From contig JAKUHH010000170.1 of assembly GCA_022701365.1 (NCBI GenBank), positions 37,535-101,534 of the forward strand: a DNA stretch of 64,000 bases, written 5' to 3'. The notes beneath the pieces are model-generated. The model had not been told where the DNA came from. It saw only the letters and a list, made by a program, of their open reading frames with translations, and made no database searches. Source of the stretch: Mycocentrospora acerina. Its lineage: Eukaryota; Ascomycota; Dothideomycetes; Pleosporales. The translations under genes were made by a program, and so were the position numbers. Shown here one piece after another: positions 22,866 through 35,212 of this stretch; position 1 is the stretch's first letter; each line of letters opens with the position of its first letter.

Positions 22866-25800
22866 ATGGCGGCTCCCCACCAATACCACCAGCCAAATGC
22901 GCCAGACTCAGACTCGGACCAGGACCTCGAGCTCGACCTGGAAGAGCTGGACCCGCTCGCCGCGCATGCACGCGCAGCCGCCTCACCACCCCGCCAACAA
23001 CCCCGAGAACAAAGAAAGCCGTACCATGAGCTTGGCGCGCGGATTCCACTAAGGAACCTGAGGGTGGGGAGACTGCGCGGGAACAAGAGGAAGGAGGAGC
23101 CAGAGGACGACGACCTGCGCGGGCTGATTGACGACGACGACGTATCCAACAGAAACTCGGCGGGCAGCTACGGCCAGTCTGGCGACGACGATGCGCCGCT
23201 CCTTCCCTCCCAGAATGCGCAGAGAAGACACCAACCCAGGCCCAGCGCCTTGACGCGACTAGGCTCCAGCATGCGCCTGCCCGGCTTCCTCTCGTCATCA
23301 GCAAAGCCGGATGCTGGCGGCATACAGCTGGGCGAGAATGGCGGAGACGAGGACGCAGAGGAGGAGCATGACCCAACCACCCAGCGCACCATTTCCGTCG
23401 GCCAGCTGCAGACGTCGCGATTCCCTGCCAATGCCGTCTCCAACGCCAAATACACTCCCTGGAGCTTCCTACCGCGCACCCTCTACAACGAGTTCTCCTT
23501 CTTCATCAACATGTACTTCCTGCTCGTGGCCATGTCCCAGATCATCCCCGCCCTTCGACTCGGCTACCTGTCGACATACATTGCACCACTGGCCTTTGTC
23601 ATTACCATCACTCTGGGCAAGGAGGCTTTGGATGATATCGCGCGTCGGCGGAGGGATGCAGAGGCAAACTCGGAAGGATATACCGTGCTGAAGTTTGAGG
23701 AGAATGGCAAGGGGAACGGTGTCGCGCCTGAGAAGAATTCAAAGAGGAACAAGTTATTGAGAAAGCAAAAAGGTCGAGATCGTTTGGCAGACATTGAAGA
23801 TGAGGAGGAACGACTTTCGACAAAGGGTCTGGCGACTTGCACTTATTTCGAAGTGATCAAGCCCTCCAGAAGCCTCAAGGTTGGAGATGTCGTGAAGCTT
23901 GGCAAGGACCAGCGCGTACCAGCGGATATGGTTCTCCTGAAAACTTATTCAAGCGACAGTGCCCCTTCCACCGCCGCACAACGAAAATCGCCTCCCATGC
24001 CCGCCCTCATCGATGACGATACAGAAAGTATTAGTTCTGAGGGAGCAGCAAACGTCGAGAGTGTTGAGGAGACTGGTTCGGCAGGCGAGGCCTTCATTCG
24101 AACTGATCAACTAGATGGCGAGACCGACTGGAAATTACGTCTCACTTCACCTCTGACGCAGAACCTGAATATAGGTGAGTTTACCAGATTACGAGTTGTC
24201 GCTGGCAAGCCAGACAGGAAAGTCAACGAGTTCTATGGCACAGTCGAGCTTGAGCCCAAGCGTCAGCGGCAGTATGACCCTGTAGAACAGGAGGATTCGT
24301 CTTCTTCCGAAACGAATCAGTCAGCACCTCTCAATATTGACAATACTATCTGGGCCAATACCGTTGTCGCTTCGAGCTGTAGCTTGTTGGCCGTTGTCGT
24401 GTACACAGGTCCCCAGACCCGCCAAGCCCTCTCCACATCAGCGTCAAGGTCAAAGACGGGGTTGCTTGAATTAGAGATCAACTCCTTGACCAAGTTTTTG
24501 TGCATATTCACATTGTCGCTGTCATTCATCCTTGTCGCGCTTGCCAAATTTCGAGTGATCGAAGGGCGGCAATGGTACGTTTCCATGATGCGGTTCCTGA
24601 TCTTGTTCTCCACCATCGTGCCAGTGGGTCTGCGTGTCAACCTTGACATGGGCAAGTCTGTCTATGCCTGGCTCATTGAACATGACAAGAGCATACCAGG
24701 AACTGTAGTTCGAACGAGCACAATCCCTGAAGACTTGGGCAGAATCGAATACCTGTTGAGTGACAAAACTGGAACCCTGACCCAGAATGGTATGTTCCCA
24801 AGATTCCATCAAAGTTTATTGCTGAGTCAGAATAGAAATGGTAATGAAGAAGATACATGTTGGCACCGTCTCGTACGCGAATGAAGCCATGGACGAGGTG
24901 TCTTCGTATGTCCGTCAATGCTTTACTCCTCCCGCTGGGGAAGCCCCGTTTCTTGTAACTCCATCTTCTGCCTACACAGCACCGCTCACTTCGGCCACTC
25001 GTACAAGAAGAGAGATTGGATCTCGGGTTCGTGATGTTGTACTCGCTCTGGCGCTTTGTCATAACGTCACGCCAACCACCGAGGAAGAGAATGGCGAAAT
25101 AACAACCACTTACCAAGCATCTTCTCCCGATGAAATTGCTATTGTCCAGTGGACAGAAGCTGTTGGATTAAAACTTTTGTCGCGTGATAGGGAATCCATG
25201 ACACTTCAATCATGTGACAGTGGTAATGCCATTGTACGAGTGCGCATCCTCAACGTGTTCCCCTTCACTTCGGAGGGGAAAAGGATGGGCATCGTCGTAA
25301 AGTTCTACCACGGACCAATCTCGTCCGCTTCCGACGAAGACGGCGAAATCTGGTTTTATCAAAAAGGTGCCGATACTGTCATGACCACCATCGTTGCTGC
25401 CAATGATTGGCTGGACGAAGAGACGGCTAACATGGCACGAGAGGGTCTACGTACACTTGTTGTCGGTCGCAAAAGGCTGTCTGCTCAGGTGTATCATGAC
25501 TTTTCATCAAGACTCGCACAAGCTTCGTTGGCATTACACAATCGCGATGCGGCTGTAGCAGACGTGGTCAAGGAGTATCTTGAGCATGACCTGGAGTTAC
25601 TTGGTGTGACTGGCGTCGAAGACAAGTTACAGAAAGACGTCAAACCTTCGCTAGAGCTTCTTCGTAACGCCGGCATTAAAATCTGGATGTTGACTGGTGA
25701 TAAGGTCGAAACAGCACGTTGCGTCGCCGTGAGTTCTAAACTTGTCGCCCGAGGTCAATATGTGCACACTATCGCAAAACGTACGAATCATCCCTTTCAT

Positions 25801-26909
25801 TTTTGTGGGATTCTTGCTAACAGAAATCAGTCAAGCGCAAAGATCTCGCACACTCATCACTCGATTTCCTACGCGGCAAAACGGACGCCTGCCTTCTTAT
25901 TGACGGTGAATCCCTCGCTCTAATGCTCACACACTATCGAACAGAATTCATCTCTATCGCTGTACAGCTCCCTGCAGTTGTGGCCTGTCGCTGCTCGCCT
26001 ACCCAAAAAGCAGATGTCGCGCACTTGATCCGCGAATTCACCAAGAAGCGAGTATGCTGCATCGGCGACGGCGGAAATGATGTATCAATGATTCAAGCCG
26101 CCGATGTTGGTGTTGGTATCGTTGGCAAAGAAGGTCGTCAAGCGTCCCTTGCTGCAGATTTCTCCATCGAGCAGTTCTGCTACTTGACAAAACTACTCGT
26201 CTGGCACGGCAGAAATTCGTACAAGCGCAGCGCCAAACTAAGTCAATTTGTCATTCATCGCGGTCTCATCATCTCCATCTGTCAAACTGTCTACAGTATC
26301 GCCTCGTCCTTTGAGCCCAACGCTCTATACAAAAACTGGCTTCTCGTCGGCTACAGCACAATCTATACAATGATGCCCGTATTTTCTCTAGTGCTCGACC
26401 GCGACGTCGACGAATCCGTGGCAAATCTGTACCCAGAGCTCTATGCTGAGCTGAAAACCGGACGGTCACTCTCCTACAAATCCTTCTTCATTTGGGTCGC
26501 AGTATCTATCTATCAAGGCTCCATCATTCAAGGCCTCTCTCAGCTCCTTGTCGGCGTCCCCCCACCTTCTACCTCACCTACCGCATCCACAGGCCCGGAC
26601 CCCCCGCTCTTCATGCAAATGGTCAGCGTCTCCTTCTCCGCGCTCATTATCAACGAGCTCGTCATGGTGGCCATGGAAGTCACGACTTGGCACTGGAGTA
26701 TGATCGCGTCGATAGCTGGCACTGCAACCATTTATTTTGGCAGCATTCCGTTCTTGGAGGAGTATTTTGATTTGGCGTTTGTCCGCAGTTTAGAATTCTG
26801 GTGGAAGGTTGCGGTAGTGGCGAGTATCAGTCTGGTGCCGCCGTATGCGGTTAAGATATTGAGGAGGACGTTGAAGCCGCCGAGTTATAGGAAGGTGCAG
26901 GGCTTGTAG
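22866..26909 (+). CDS. NEO1: P4-type ATPase (aminophospholipid flippase), Neo1-like (1315 aa)
   Basis: Model join(22866..24789,24836..25780,25831..26909), introns 46 and 50 bp, both in frame; the first falls inside the phosphorylation motif region, turning DKTGTLTQN-G into DKTGTLTQNEMVMKK. The N-terminus is long, acidic and disordered (about 190 residues, with the dileucine-like DDAPLLPS). Then come paired TM helices (FSFFINMYFLLVAMSQ), actuator motif DGET (D417; P4 version of TGES), a TM pair with PVGLRVN, the catalytic Asp D633 in DKTGT, LTGDK (about 930), GDGGNDVS (about 1036), and six C-terminal TM helices. The stretch FVIHRGLIISICQTVYS and FEPNALYKNWLLVGYSTIYT is characteristic of the Neo1/ATP9 branch, which works without a Cdc50 subunit. 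Neo1 moves PE/PS to the cytosolic leaflet at Golgi and endosomes and is essential in yeast. The N-terminus is longer than in yeast (1151 aa total). Confidence 0.95.
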
Positions 26910-27438
26910 GTTAAGAGGGTTTCTGGTGCGTGGCGCACGTTCAGGTTGAACACAGAGTTTTATTCATAGAATGCATGGCTTATTTGTCAAGATGTATACC
27001 CTGAATTGCTTCTTTGACTTGCGAGTTTCCTCAAGCTGGGTTGAAGGTTTGTGTCTAACCAGTACTACAGAACTTCTACTAAACCCTATCCAGCAGAATA
27101 CCGATCTGTCGAGTGACTGCAAGTTTCTAGATTATGTGATAGGGCGATATCTTGAGAACAATCTATAGTGGATAGCATGTGATTGGGCGTTCTAGCGCGT
27201 TCGAGAATGCGTACCCAATTACGGCGACCGGACGCCATGATGACTTCCTTCCGTTTTCCCCTCTCTCCCCTCTTCTCTCCACTCAGCACTCCCTTACCTC
27301 TTTGATGTGGACCTTACCACAGAGAGATAGGGAAGATACAGAGTCAACACTCTACTACTTTAAGATTGTATTGTACATTTCTACTTGGCAGCCTTTCTTC
27401 TTATCACTACCACACGTTGGCCACGCCAGAAACTCAAT
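26910..27438. other. Intergenic
   Basis: 529 bp between the flippase stop and the MYND relic. A pyrimidine-rich stretch at about 27250-27290 may be a leftover promoter of the relic. No gene. Confidence 0.6.
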
Positions 27439-28539
27439 ATGGACAGCTCGCTCTACGGCCCGCCTCAGACCTTCGCCATCTCGAACGAACTCACGACCGG
27501 CTGTGCACTTACAGGCCGCAAAAACACTCAGAATCTAAGCCACTGCACAGCATGTAAGGTCGTTTAACACCGCGGCTGTGAGCACCAAGCCGCTCACAAA
27601 GCCGTGTGCACCACCATCAAAAAGACCACATCTAATTTAAATCGCGCAGAGCACACCTTCCCTGCTGAAGAAAGCGATTCAATCTTTACCGAGGGCAGAG
27701 ACCATTTCTAAGGCGTCTTGGAAACACGACCCTATATGCGCACGCGCTTCGCCGTCATAGAAGCACAGTTGAAGATCACCATCTCAACAGCTGTGACAGC
27801 CGCGCTGAACCACCTGCTAGAGATAGTACAGCTCTGTTGTGGAGACAATATGAGTATTCGCGACCTTGTTCCCTCGCTACATCTCCGTCTTGGACAAGAT
27901 CAAGGGGCCTACGGTTTCTGCAAATGGTGGGCTGCTATAGGGCAAGCAAGTGGTTACGACCGCTAAGACATGGAATCTGTGTTCCACAACATTGCCGGAT
28001 TAAATATGTTTGAGAACCCGTATTTCTTCGTAAACGTTGCATTTACGTTGTCGCACAACGTTGCTATCCCGCTGCTAAAGATCCATCTTCTCGTCAACCT
28101 GCGGATGCTACAGCGTGTGAGCGCGGGAGCTAGAATGCAGAACCTGCGGGAGCTTCTCGACAGCGTATGCGCAGATCGTGTAAGTTCGGTCATTACGAGT
28201 GATCCCACGATTCTCGAGCGCGACGACCATGCTACTCGGATTCTAGAACTGGAACGCCAGATCTAAGCCTTTCTCGAAGCGATTAAGAAAACAAATCCAT
28301 AAGTTCGGCTGGCGCTCGTCATTCCAGGAAACTATCTGACCGAGAAACCTCAATTGCATGGCTTTTGGGACAAAGGGCAGATATAGGTTCATGTTCGATA
28401 TGCATATAATGCTTCGATGAAGACACCGGGTTCAGTGGAAATCATGACGGACTTCTTGAAGGCAGATCGGCTTGGAGAGGTTGTAGATGGGTATTCTATG
28501 AGGACGGGTTCCATCATCTCTCCTGGCAGTTGGGACTGA
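27439..28539 (+). pseudogene. MYND-type zinc-finger protein, broken by six in-frame stops
   Basis: From ATG 27439 a single frame can be followed for 1.1 kb to a TGA at 28537, interrupted by TAA at 27565, 27709, 27964, 28264 and 28300 and TAG at 28384, without any frameshift. The start holds Cys/His residues of a MYND finger (CALTGRKNT, HCTACKVV, HKAVC). The body matches the large fungal MYND family: ETRPYMRTRFAVIEA, LEIVQLCCGDNMSIRDLVP, LRLGQDQGAYGFCKWWA, VAIPLLKIHLLVNLRML. In relatives the residue before G-x-LETRPYM is usually Trp (from memory), where this copy has a stop, consistent with TGG to TAA. Function of the family is largely unknown. No intron set removes the stops. The 3' end faces the seven-TM gene. 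Confidence 0.8.
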
Positions 28540-28691
28540 TTCTGCCTGTTTGGATCTACTGGAGAGCCCAATTATGAATCAGATCTGTGAGACGATGATA
28601 AAATTGTGGATAAATGTTTTAATTAAAAACGTATGGAACCTTTTCGCCATATCTGGTGTCTTGAAGCTGCTATATGCTGCCGATCTTGACT

Positions 28692-29510
28692 CTAGCGAGG
28701 TGGCATATCCGTGCCGGCGCTGTGGTCAATCAACGTCAGAGGGTTGGAGCAGGTGCATCCTGGAGTTTGAAGGATGAAGAGAAGCTGGTTCAAGGCGAAG
28801 AATTCAAGCTTTAACTTGATGCTGTAGATTACAGTTTTGTAGGTTGTTTGAATGTCAAAGTTGTTGGTGAACTCGGTGACGATGAGACTGGAGTCCATGG
28901 CCACAACAAGGATATTGACAAGTATTAAATGCCTGATTACTTTTTTCTCCCGTGGTCCCTTGAACTGCAAAATGGGGCTAAGAGAGTGGGAAGCCTCCCA
29001 GATGTAGATGCCAGAAATGATAAACTCCTGGATGGAAAACCCCACGAGCTGGATCCTTTCGTAGACTTTGAAGACCCTGCTGGTTATCTCGGAGGCGCCA
29101 ATATTGATGGCGAGGTATAAGCCCGAGACGGGCAGATGGAGGATGAAAAAGTTGGTGATGATCATAATCAGCACCCAGCGAATTTTCCTCCGATCGCTAA
29201 CCAAATGTAGTCGTGAGTAGAGCACAACCGCCTGGCCGGTAACCATTGCCCACCAGCCCAAAACAATGATTACAGCCATGGGCACATTGGGCGCCAAGCC
29301 GAACATGCGCAGAAATACAGCAAGGGCGTGGACGGGGATGCCAATGCACGCGACGAGCATGCTCCAGAAGTACAGCCCTTTGCGGCTTCTGAACCGGTGG
29401 AATATCGAGACGAATATCTCAATCGAATTGTAAATAGACATGCCGAAGAATGCAGCCACGGTCAGCGCCTTCGGCAACGTGACCGCCTCAGGCCCCGTCT
29501 CGCCTGCCAT
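28692..29510 (-). CDS. Seven-transmembrane fungal protein (DUF7703-like, 272 aa)
   Basis: Single exon; the ATG at 29510 (MAGETGPEAVTL) is used, since the frame upstream of it only offers a TTG. Seven hydrophobic segments can be read: about residues 15-38, 45-66, 72-95, 105-128, 145-165, 185-205 and 220-240. Short basic loops (FHRFRSRKG, SDRRKIRW, GPREKKVIRH) are on the presumed cytosolic side. The pattern resembles the fungal membrane family named DUF7703, common in Pleosporales; the family name is from memory and its function is unknown to me. The C-terminus (CTCSNPLTLIDHSAGTDMPPR) is short and soluble. Convergent with the MYND relic, 152 bp apart. Confidence 0.75.
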   Translation of the reverse strand: MAGETGPEAVTLPKALTVAAFFGMSIYNSIEIFVSIFHRFRSRKGLYFWSMLVACIGIPVHALAVFLRMFGLAPNVPMAVIIVLGWWAMVTGQAVVLYSRLHLVSDRRKIRWVLIMIITNFFILHLPVSGLYLAINIGASEITSRVFKVYERIQLVGFSIQEFIISGIYIWEASHSLSPILQFKGPREKKVIRHLILVNILVVAMDSSLIVTEFTNNFDIQTTYKTVIYSIKLKLEFFALNQLLFILQTPGCTCSNPLTLIDHSAGTDMPPR

Positions 29511-31849
29511 GGCAATGTCGAAATCAGATACGAACAGCTGGAGCGTCGACAATGGCCTAGGTGAAGGAATCAGGCGAGGTCGCGTTTGCTCCAGAGGAGT
29601 CTATTGGGAGGAGGAAAAAAGGTATCGCAGAACGACAGGTGTGTTGAGCTGAACAATTCAATGGCCGTCATACCTGCACTTCCATATGCTAGTGCGACTT
29701 GAAGGCGTAAATCGACAGTCTCCTCCTCTCTTAACGGCAACGGGCTGCTAGTGGGCTCGCGTAACTGAGTCAGCAGCCCACCAAAGGGGCTCCTCAGACA
29801 CACCCTGCCAACTCGCGGACACTCGGGTTGCTCTGCCAGTCGAGAGGGAGCTTTGCGCAATTGGGCATTGTTGAAAGCTTATGGCGATCTATGCTGCATC
29901 GACTCTGCCCCCCACTACGCAACACGAGGTTCCCTCGCCGAAGTGTAGTGCAGTCCAGCGCGTCTGCGATGAAGAGTCACCAAGCAAAGGCCGTTGGTTC
30001 GATGGTCAAAACCCACGCACTGGAGCTCGTGGAGAGTGCAGAAGCCAGGTCTGCGGGAATCCCGCGACGCACCATCACACTGGCTGCCACCGCGCGACGA
30101 GGCCTGCAGGTCGGATTGTGGCTGACGATTACGCCACTTCCCTCTCTAGGCGCTCCTCCGCAGCGTTTTGGTCCGCGGGAGACGATAACTCCTCGCAAGC
30201 AGCTATGCGATGGCCAATCGGCGATCCTAGCCAGTGTATGAACTTATGCACGGACTGCAAGCCATGGCGTTGGTTACGTCTTCTCCGTAGAACGCGGGTG
30301 AAAAGGCTGTCTTTGACAATGGCGACCTGCAGGCTAGGGTTACACTAAAAGGTGCCGCGAACCTTAATGTCACCCGAGACCTTTTTTTTTGCCGTGAGCG
30401 AACTGGAGGGTCTACTATTTCGCTACTACTGTCAAAGTCACGCAGGGCATGCTAATGCGTTTTAACGTTTCCAGGAAAAATTCTTAAGACTGCGGAAAAG
30501 AGTAGGGAATCAGGTGACGGTATGGCGCGCATTCGGATATGCTCGCCGCAGTGGTTGTTATCGAATTACTCGTCAGGCCATCACTCGTCAGGCGGTGTAA
30601 AACGACAGGCAGCAAAGCAATAGGCGGGCCTGGAGCTGCCGTGTCAGCTTGAAGAGGATTGTAGTCATAGGCTTGTAGGCGGCCATTAGTCATCACAAGC
30701 ATGAACCTCGAGCTGATAATGGAAAAAATTATGCCTTGTATGGCCAGGTACGGCGGTGAAGAGAGTCTTAAAATGCTAGATTATCAGACTGAAAAGATCC
30801 GGAGAATTGTGCATTATGATGCGCTATCTACCGTCTTCAGATTAGGCCTAGTTACAACATTCCTGTAGCCGTAACTGGCCGGGCGAGGAAGCATCCAAAG
30901 CAAACTTTCCTGTCATTTTTTTTCTTTTTACTTCCCAGATAATCCCTGCCATCTCTACGGCAGTGTAAGAAAAATCGAACAGAAGACTGTCCAAATTTTA
31001 TTCCCGACATGCGAAAACTTGTTGCTATTACTATTTCTTCCAGTCGAACATATCAAATACAAACTATTCCTTCTTGCTCTCTCTATTTATTTTTATCAAA
31101 TAAAGTCAATCCTTGATCCTTGATACGCATACTTATAAAGACTACTAAGTGATCTCGGGAGAATGTTTGCGCGAGGTCGAGCGACCCTTGAATACATCCT
31201 GCCCAGCTAACGTCGGTATTCTATCGCTTGTTGCAGCACGAGGGCACTCAGAATCAATATAGTCTCTTGTTCTCAATTACCTAATAATTAAGCAATTCAA
31301 AATATTTTTTTCCCTTACGACTCCTCGAGTGGAAACTTCACATGCCCTAACCTCGATCCTACCTTACAGAAGCCAACAGACTTTGATGTGTATCCATAGC
31401 TTCAATGTAAAGGGAATGCTAGATCCCGAAGCTAGTCTTAAAGGAATTGTTAAACTACCTATAGTTGCAAATGGGATACTCTAGCCGTGTGCCTCTACAT
31501 CAGAGCATTCATCTTCGGCGAGCATATGACGAGTGAGCAACCATAGTACTAAAACCTGCAAGCTCTGTAGTATATTCGTGAATTCTTTCATACCTCACAA
31601 TTCATTTTAGCATCGACCAATACAGATTTTGTCATTGAAAATAACATCTTATGTAGTGATATATTGATATGCTTCGTTCATATTGATTGCATCCACAGTC
31701 ATATCAACTGAAATAAGAGTTGCGAATTGTGTTGTATCCGAAAGAATGTTAACTATATCGGGATTCCTAGTGATCTTTCCCTAGTATGTCGTTCCGTTGA
31801 TAAAAGTCGAATTCTTCCACTCATTGCCAAGCTAAGATATATTAGCTTC
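29511..31849. other. Intergenic, no supported gene
   Basis: 2.3 kb. A GC-richer patch at 29830-30350 has overlapping open frames of 137 and 155 aa in different frames with no recognisable domain. The remainder to 31849 is AT-rich and stop-dense, with no repeat or RNA gene seen. Confidence 0.5.
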
Positions 31850-32447
31850 TCATGCCAGATCAGCAATGGACTTGCAACTCACGTTCCAAACATCGATTCG
31901 GAGCTTGTAGCTCCCGTCGTCGTATAGTGCAACAGGTTGCAAGATACCAACCGCTAATAGTGAAGAGGTCAGCCTTCTTCTTTCAGAATTGATGGACTTT
32001 TCACCACTCTTCCTACTTACCAACGACGTAGTTCAACCAGTAGTACTTCTTGTCACCCGTCTCCAAAACCGCTCGCAAATGTATACTCTTGTCTGGCTGC
32101 GCCGATCCTGAGGTCTGGATGTAGATATTTGCACCATCATCAGTCTGCAATTGGTATCGTGTGTCTGGGGAAAATATTCCGGTTTGAGGATCCGTCAGTC
32201 CCCAGTCCGCTCCAACATTGAGGATCTTCCCATTCAATCGTGGACCTGTAAAGTTGCCGCCGACAATTGGAATGGAAGTTCGCAGGCCCTTCGACGTCTG
32301 CGTCTCGAAAATCCCAGGCTTACAGTCAACATACGCAGTATAGAGGTACTCGAGTGATGGTGCAGCCGGAGGAGTAGTCTGTGCAGAAACTATGCACAAG
32401 CAAGAAATAGAAGCGAGTGCGAAAGCTACGTGTTGGAAGAGCTGCAT
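31850..32447 (-). CDS. Secreted DUF3237-family protein (176 aa)
   Basis: Model complement(join(31850..31953,32021..32447)), with a 67-bp GTAAGT...TTAG intron that keeps frame. The N-terminus MQLFQHVAFALASISCLCIVSAQ is a clear signal peptide. The mature part shows the DUF3237 pattern: LEYLYTAYVDC, GLRTSIPIVGGNFTGPRLNGKILNVGADW, DTRYQLQTDDGANIYIQTSG, RAVLETGDKKYYWLNYVVAVG, and at the end YKLRIDVWNV. The family is a small beta-barrel of unknown biochemical role, found in bacteria and fungi and often secreted in fungi. One potential N-glycosylation site (NFT). The last seven residues after WNV are presumably a drifted tail. Confidence 0.87.
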
Positions 32448-33262
32448 CTTGTCTTGGTGATCTTTAGGAGTTGATACTTGCTAATCTAACTGCTGCAGTT
32501 GGTTCTTATAGCACAATAGGCTCCATATAAACTTCGCTCTAAGTACATATCAACTTGAGTTTGCCCGAATGAGCAAACAAAATAACTGCCGATAATGGAA
32601 TCCTTCTTTGCGGGGCAGCACGGATAGGTTCCGCGGTAAACAGGGCGGCAGTTGCAATAGCAAAATTGCTAAGTTGTAACGAATCGCAGTAAATAGTAAT
32701 GTCACTTCAAATGCTTTAGCGGAATGACTGTAACAGAGCGGCAATGTTTACCCAATGCAGCTAGAGATGAAGGCTGGATGCGGAAGCGGAGCTAGGAAGA
32801 TAACTGATTGGACAAATTTAGCGTTGTCGTTGGGACAATTGCGCCAAGCAAACAAGGCGGAACAACGAGTTCACCAGATGGTAAGGTTCGCGTGCAACTT
32901 AATAAGAAGTCGAGCAGCCCTCTTTTTCCAACACAAGTCAAGTTCCAGAAGAGTCTTATGGTAGCGGCTGCCCTCATAAAGCGCCGTACTTCGTGTATCG
33001 TCTTTGAACAAGACTTGACATTTCGAGATCAAAAATTAAACCAGACTGCATCGAGCGGCTCTACTTAACTCAAGCTCATGTTACTTCATTTTAATCTCAC
33101 TTTTGGTGTATATATACAATCGCATAGTTGCGTAATCAAGGGTCAAGTACAACGCAAAACATTGAAATGGAAGAATTTATATTTATCACTAGCCTAATCA
33201 ACAACGGTCGCTTCGCAAACACAATGTTGCACAGATCTGGAACTTGCTTTTATGTATTTACT
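32448..33262. other. Intergenic
   Basis: 815 bp between two minus-strand genes. A TATA-like TATATATA lies near 33110. Open frames of up to 86 aa on the plus strand show no motif. Confidence 0.6.
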
Positions 33263-33942
33263 CTAAAGCTGCGCGTTGAACTTTTTCACGTTTTCGCCCG
33301 ACACTCCCGAGAACCATGCTACGCGATCTTTGGTGAAGATCTCCATTCGTGGTCGCAATACAGTTTCTACAAGATTGAAGTCGTCTACAGTACCCAGTCT
33401 CAAGATGCTTTGTCCAGGAAATGACTCCCCGACACGGTACATCAACGAACCACAGGTATCGCAAAAATAGTTTGTCATGAGTTTATGGCTAGCAATGGAC
33501 TTATTTTGCGCAAAAGTCCTGAGATTGGACTGGCCTCGCGCGTGGGTCAGGTATTCATCTTTCACTATGAAATTAGAAGCAAACATCGAGGCAGTGATCT
33601 TCCGACAGTCGGTGCAGTTGCACACGAAGCTGTTCACAAGGCCGGGACTTGTCGTTGGCTAGAACGCGTCAGCATGATCACAACTGGCGAGCGCTACAAG
33701 GAGATGGGAGAAACTCTATCAACAGGCGAGGCATCATGATCGGACAAACTCACAAAAACAAGCTGCACGGCACCACAGAAGCATGTCGCGGTTGCTTCGT
33801 TGTCTTTAGACCAGCCATCGTTGGTAACTCCGGCAAGCGGTAAATAAGGCTTTGATTTGTCGGAGTCGCGGACGGACAAGCTTGATGCAGCCTCGACTGA
33901 GCTGTCCATCTCCTTTACCTGGCTTTTGTTATTGAGAGCCAT
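33263..33942 (-). CDS. GFA / CENP-V-type zinc-binding protein (194 aa)
   Basis: Model complement(join(33263..33658,33754..33942)); the GTGAGT donor at 33753 and TCTAG acceptor ending at 33659 restore the continuous motif CFCGAVQLVF-PTTSPGLVNSFVCNCTDCRK. Zinc ligands are visible as CFC, CNCTDC and, later, CDTCG, followed by GSLMYRV, as in glutathione-dependent formaldehyde-activating enzyme (Gfa) and its many fungal paralogues. Gfa proper catalyses formaldehyde plus glutathione to S-hydroxymethylglutathione; most fungal members have no assigned substrate, so only the fold and zinc binding are supported. The ATG at 33942 (MALNNKSQ) gives a plausible 45-residue polar lead. The frame is open a little further upstream, with another Met at 34008. 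Intron 95 bp. Confidence 0.88.
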
Positions 33943-35212
33943 TGCGGGGAAGCTTTCACAAGTTGCAGTAAGTCTGATACGGTTGCCGCAGAGGTTTAAT
34001 GAACACAATCTCCAGGCGGCGATACGATCTCTGTCTAGACGTTTTATAGTGTAGCGTGTATATTGTGCAGGATGACATTTGTAATCCTGACTATTTGACC
34101 CCAGGAAAGCGGGGCCGCCTTAGCCCCACAAAGTCAGGGTGCATCATCAGATAGCATGACTACTCGCGAAGGCCATTTACGTCATTCGAACTCTACCTAC
34201 TCTACCTCCGCGATGGATTTGTTAAGCCAAGATTATAGGGATCTGCGAAATAGAGCGTAACTGCCTCTCTGTTCTTCAAAATTTGTGTTCGGGGACTAAA
34301 CTCTTCATAAAACATTCGACTCAGTTATTAGCCGATTTGTATGAACTATGGTCATTGACCGTCAACTCTATTTTCTGAGGCGAATATCTAGTGCAAGGCC
34401 CATTTTGATCTTCGTCTTGGCATCTTGAGACTGACATCTTAGGTGACACCTCATGGGCTGAGCAGCTGCGCTAACTTGACCATTTTTGTTGGTGACAAAC
34501 CAAGAAAAGCGCTACATGATTCCTGCAAATTTTCCAACATCTCTTTAATTACAGAGTTAAGTGAGCTATGTCAAGTGCTCTCATATAGCCGCTGTTTTTC
34601 TTTATTTGGTCTGTTCCTCAAGTAGCAACATGTTTCGTTCCAAACATCTCAAAGACGTTGCAACACCATACATCCTCGAAATATCCTCAAAAGTCATAAC
34701 CGTGAGCCATGAGTCTGGTTAGGATGGAAATATGTGATTTCTCTGGCACCTCTAGAGACACATACAAGCGACTTCTCCAGCACCTCGATACCGTGACGTC
34801 GAATGAGAAACTCACGTCTCCAAATTGCAAGACCAATGAAAAGCGTATCTCTAAAGATTGGCCCATACTAAACTTTGTAAAAGGCGCAATAAATAACCAT
34901 GAAGGTTCTTTACGCGCCGATGGTGAGAAGTACGATTCAGTATTCGAAAGCAACATAAGACCCGGTGACAAATCCGAGATACAAAATGCAAGCAAACATC
35001 CGTCGAAAACTTCTACACTTGCAAACAAGGTTACCACTACCTAAGCTGGCATCATATTCGTTATAAACGAAGTATGAATTGGTAAGTTATTCCTTTTGTC
35101 AGTAGTCAACATTATCAATTTCTTTCCAAGTATTCTGTATGTTGTTGTTATGGGAATGCTGAGTCTATATCCTGCTTACGACCATATTTAATACTGGCTA
35201 AAATACTTATAC
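33943..35212. other. Intergenic with one unexplained 111-aa open frame
   Basis: 1.27 kb. A plus-strand frame at 34709-35044 (starts MSLVRMEICDFSGTSRD) is polar, Lys/Ser/Thr-rich and without recognised domain. It could be a small gene, but its composition matches the surrounding non-coding sequence. Otherwise AT-rich. Confidence 0.4.

Noticed and set aside
29828..30348. Two overlapping plus-strand open frames of 137 and 155 aa
   Set aside because: Different frames over the same GC-richer patch, no recognisable family, no splice logic joining them.
34709..35044. 111-aa polar open frame as a gene
   Set aside because: No motif, no signal peptide, composition like the surrounding non-coding DNA; mentioned only in the intergenic entry.
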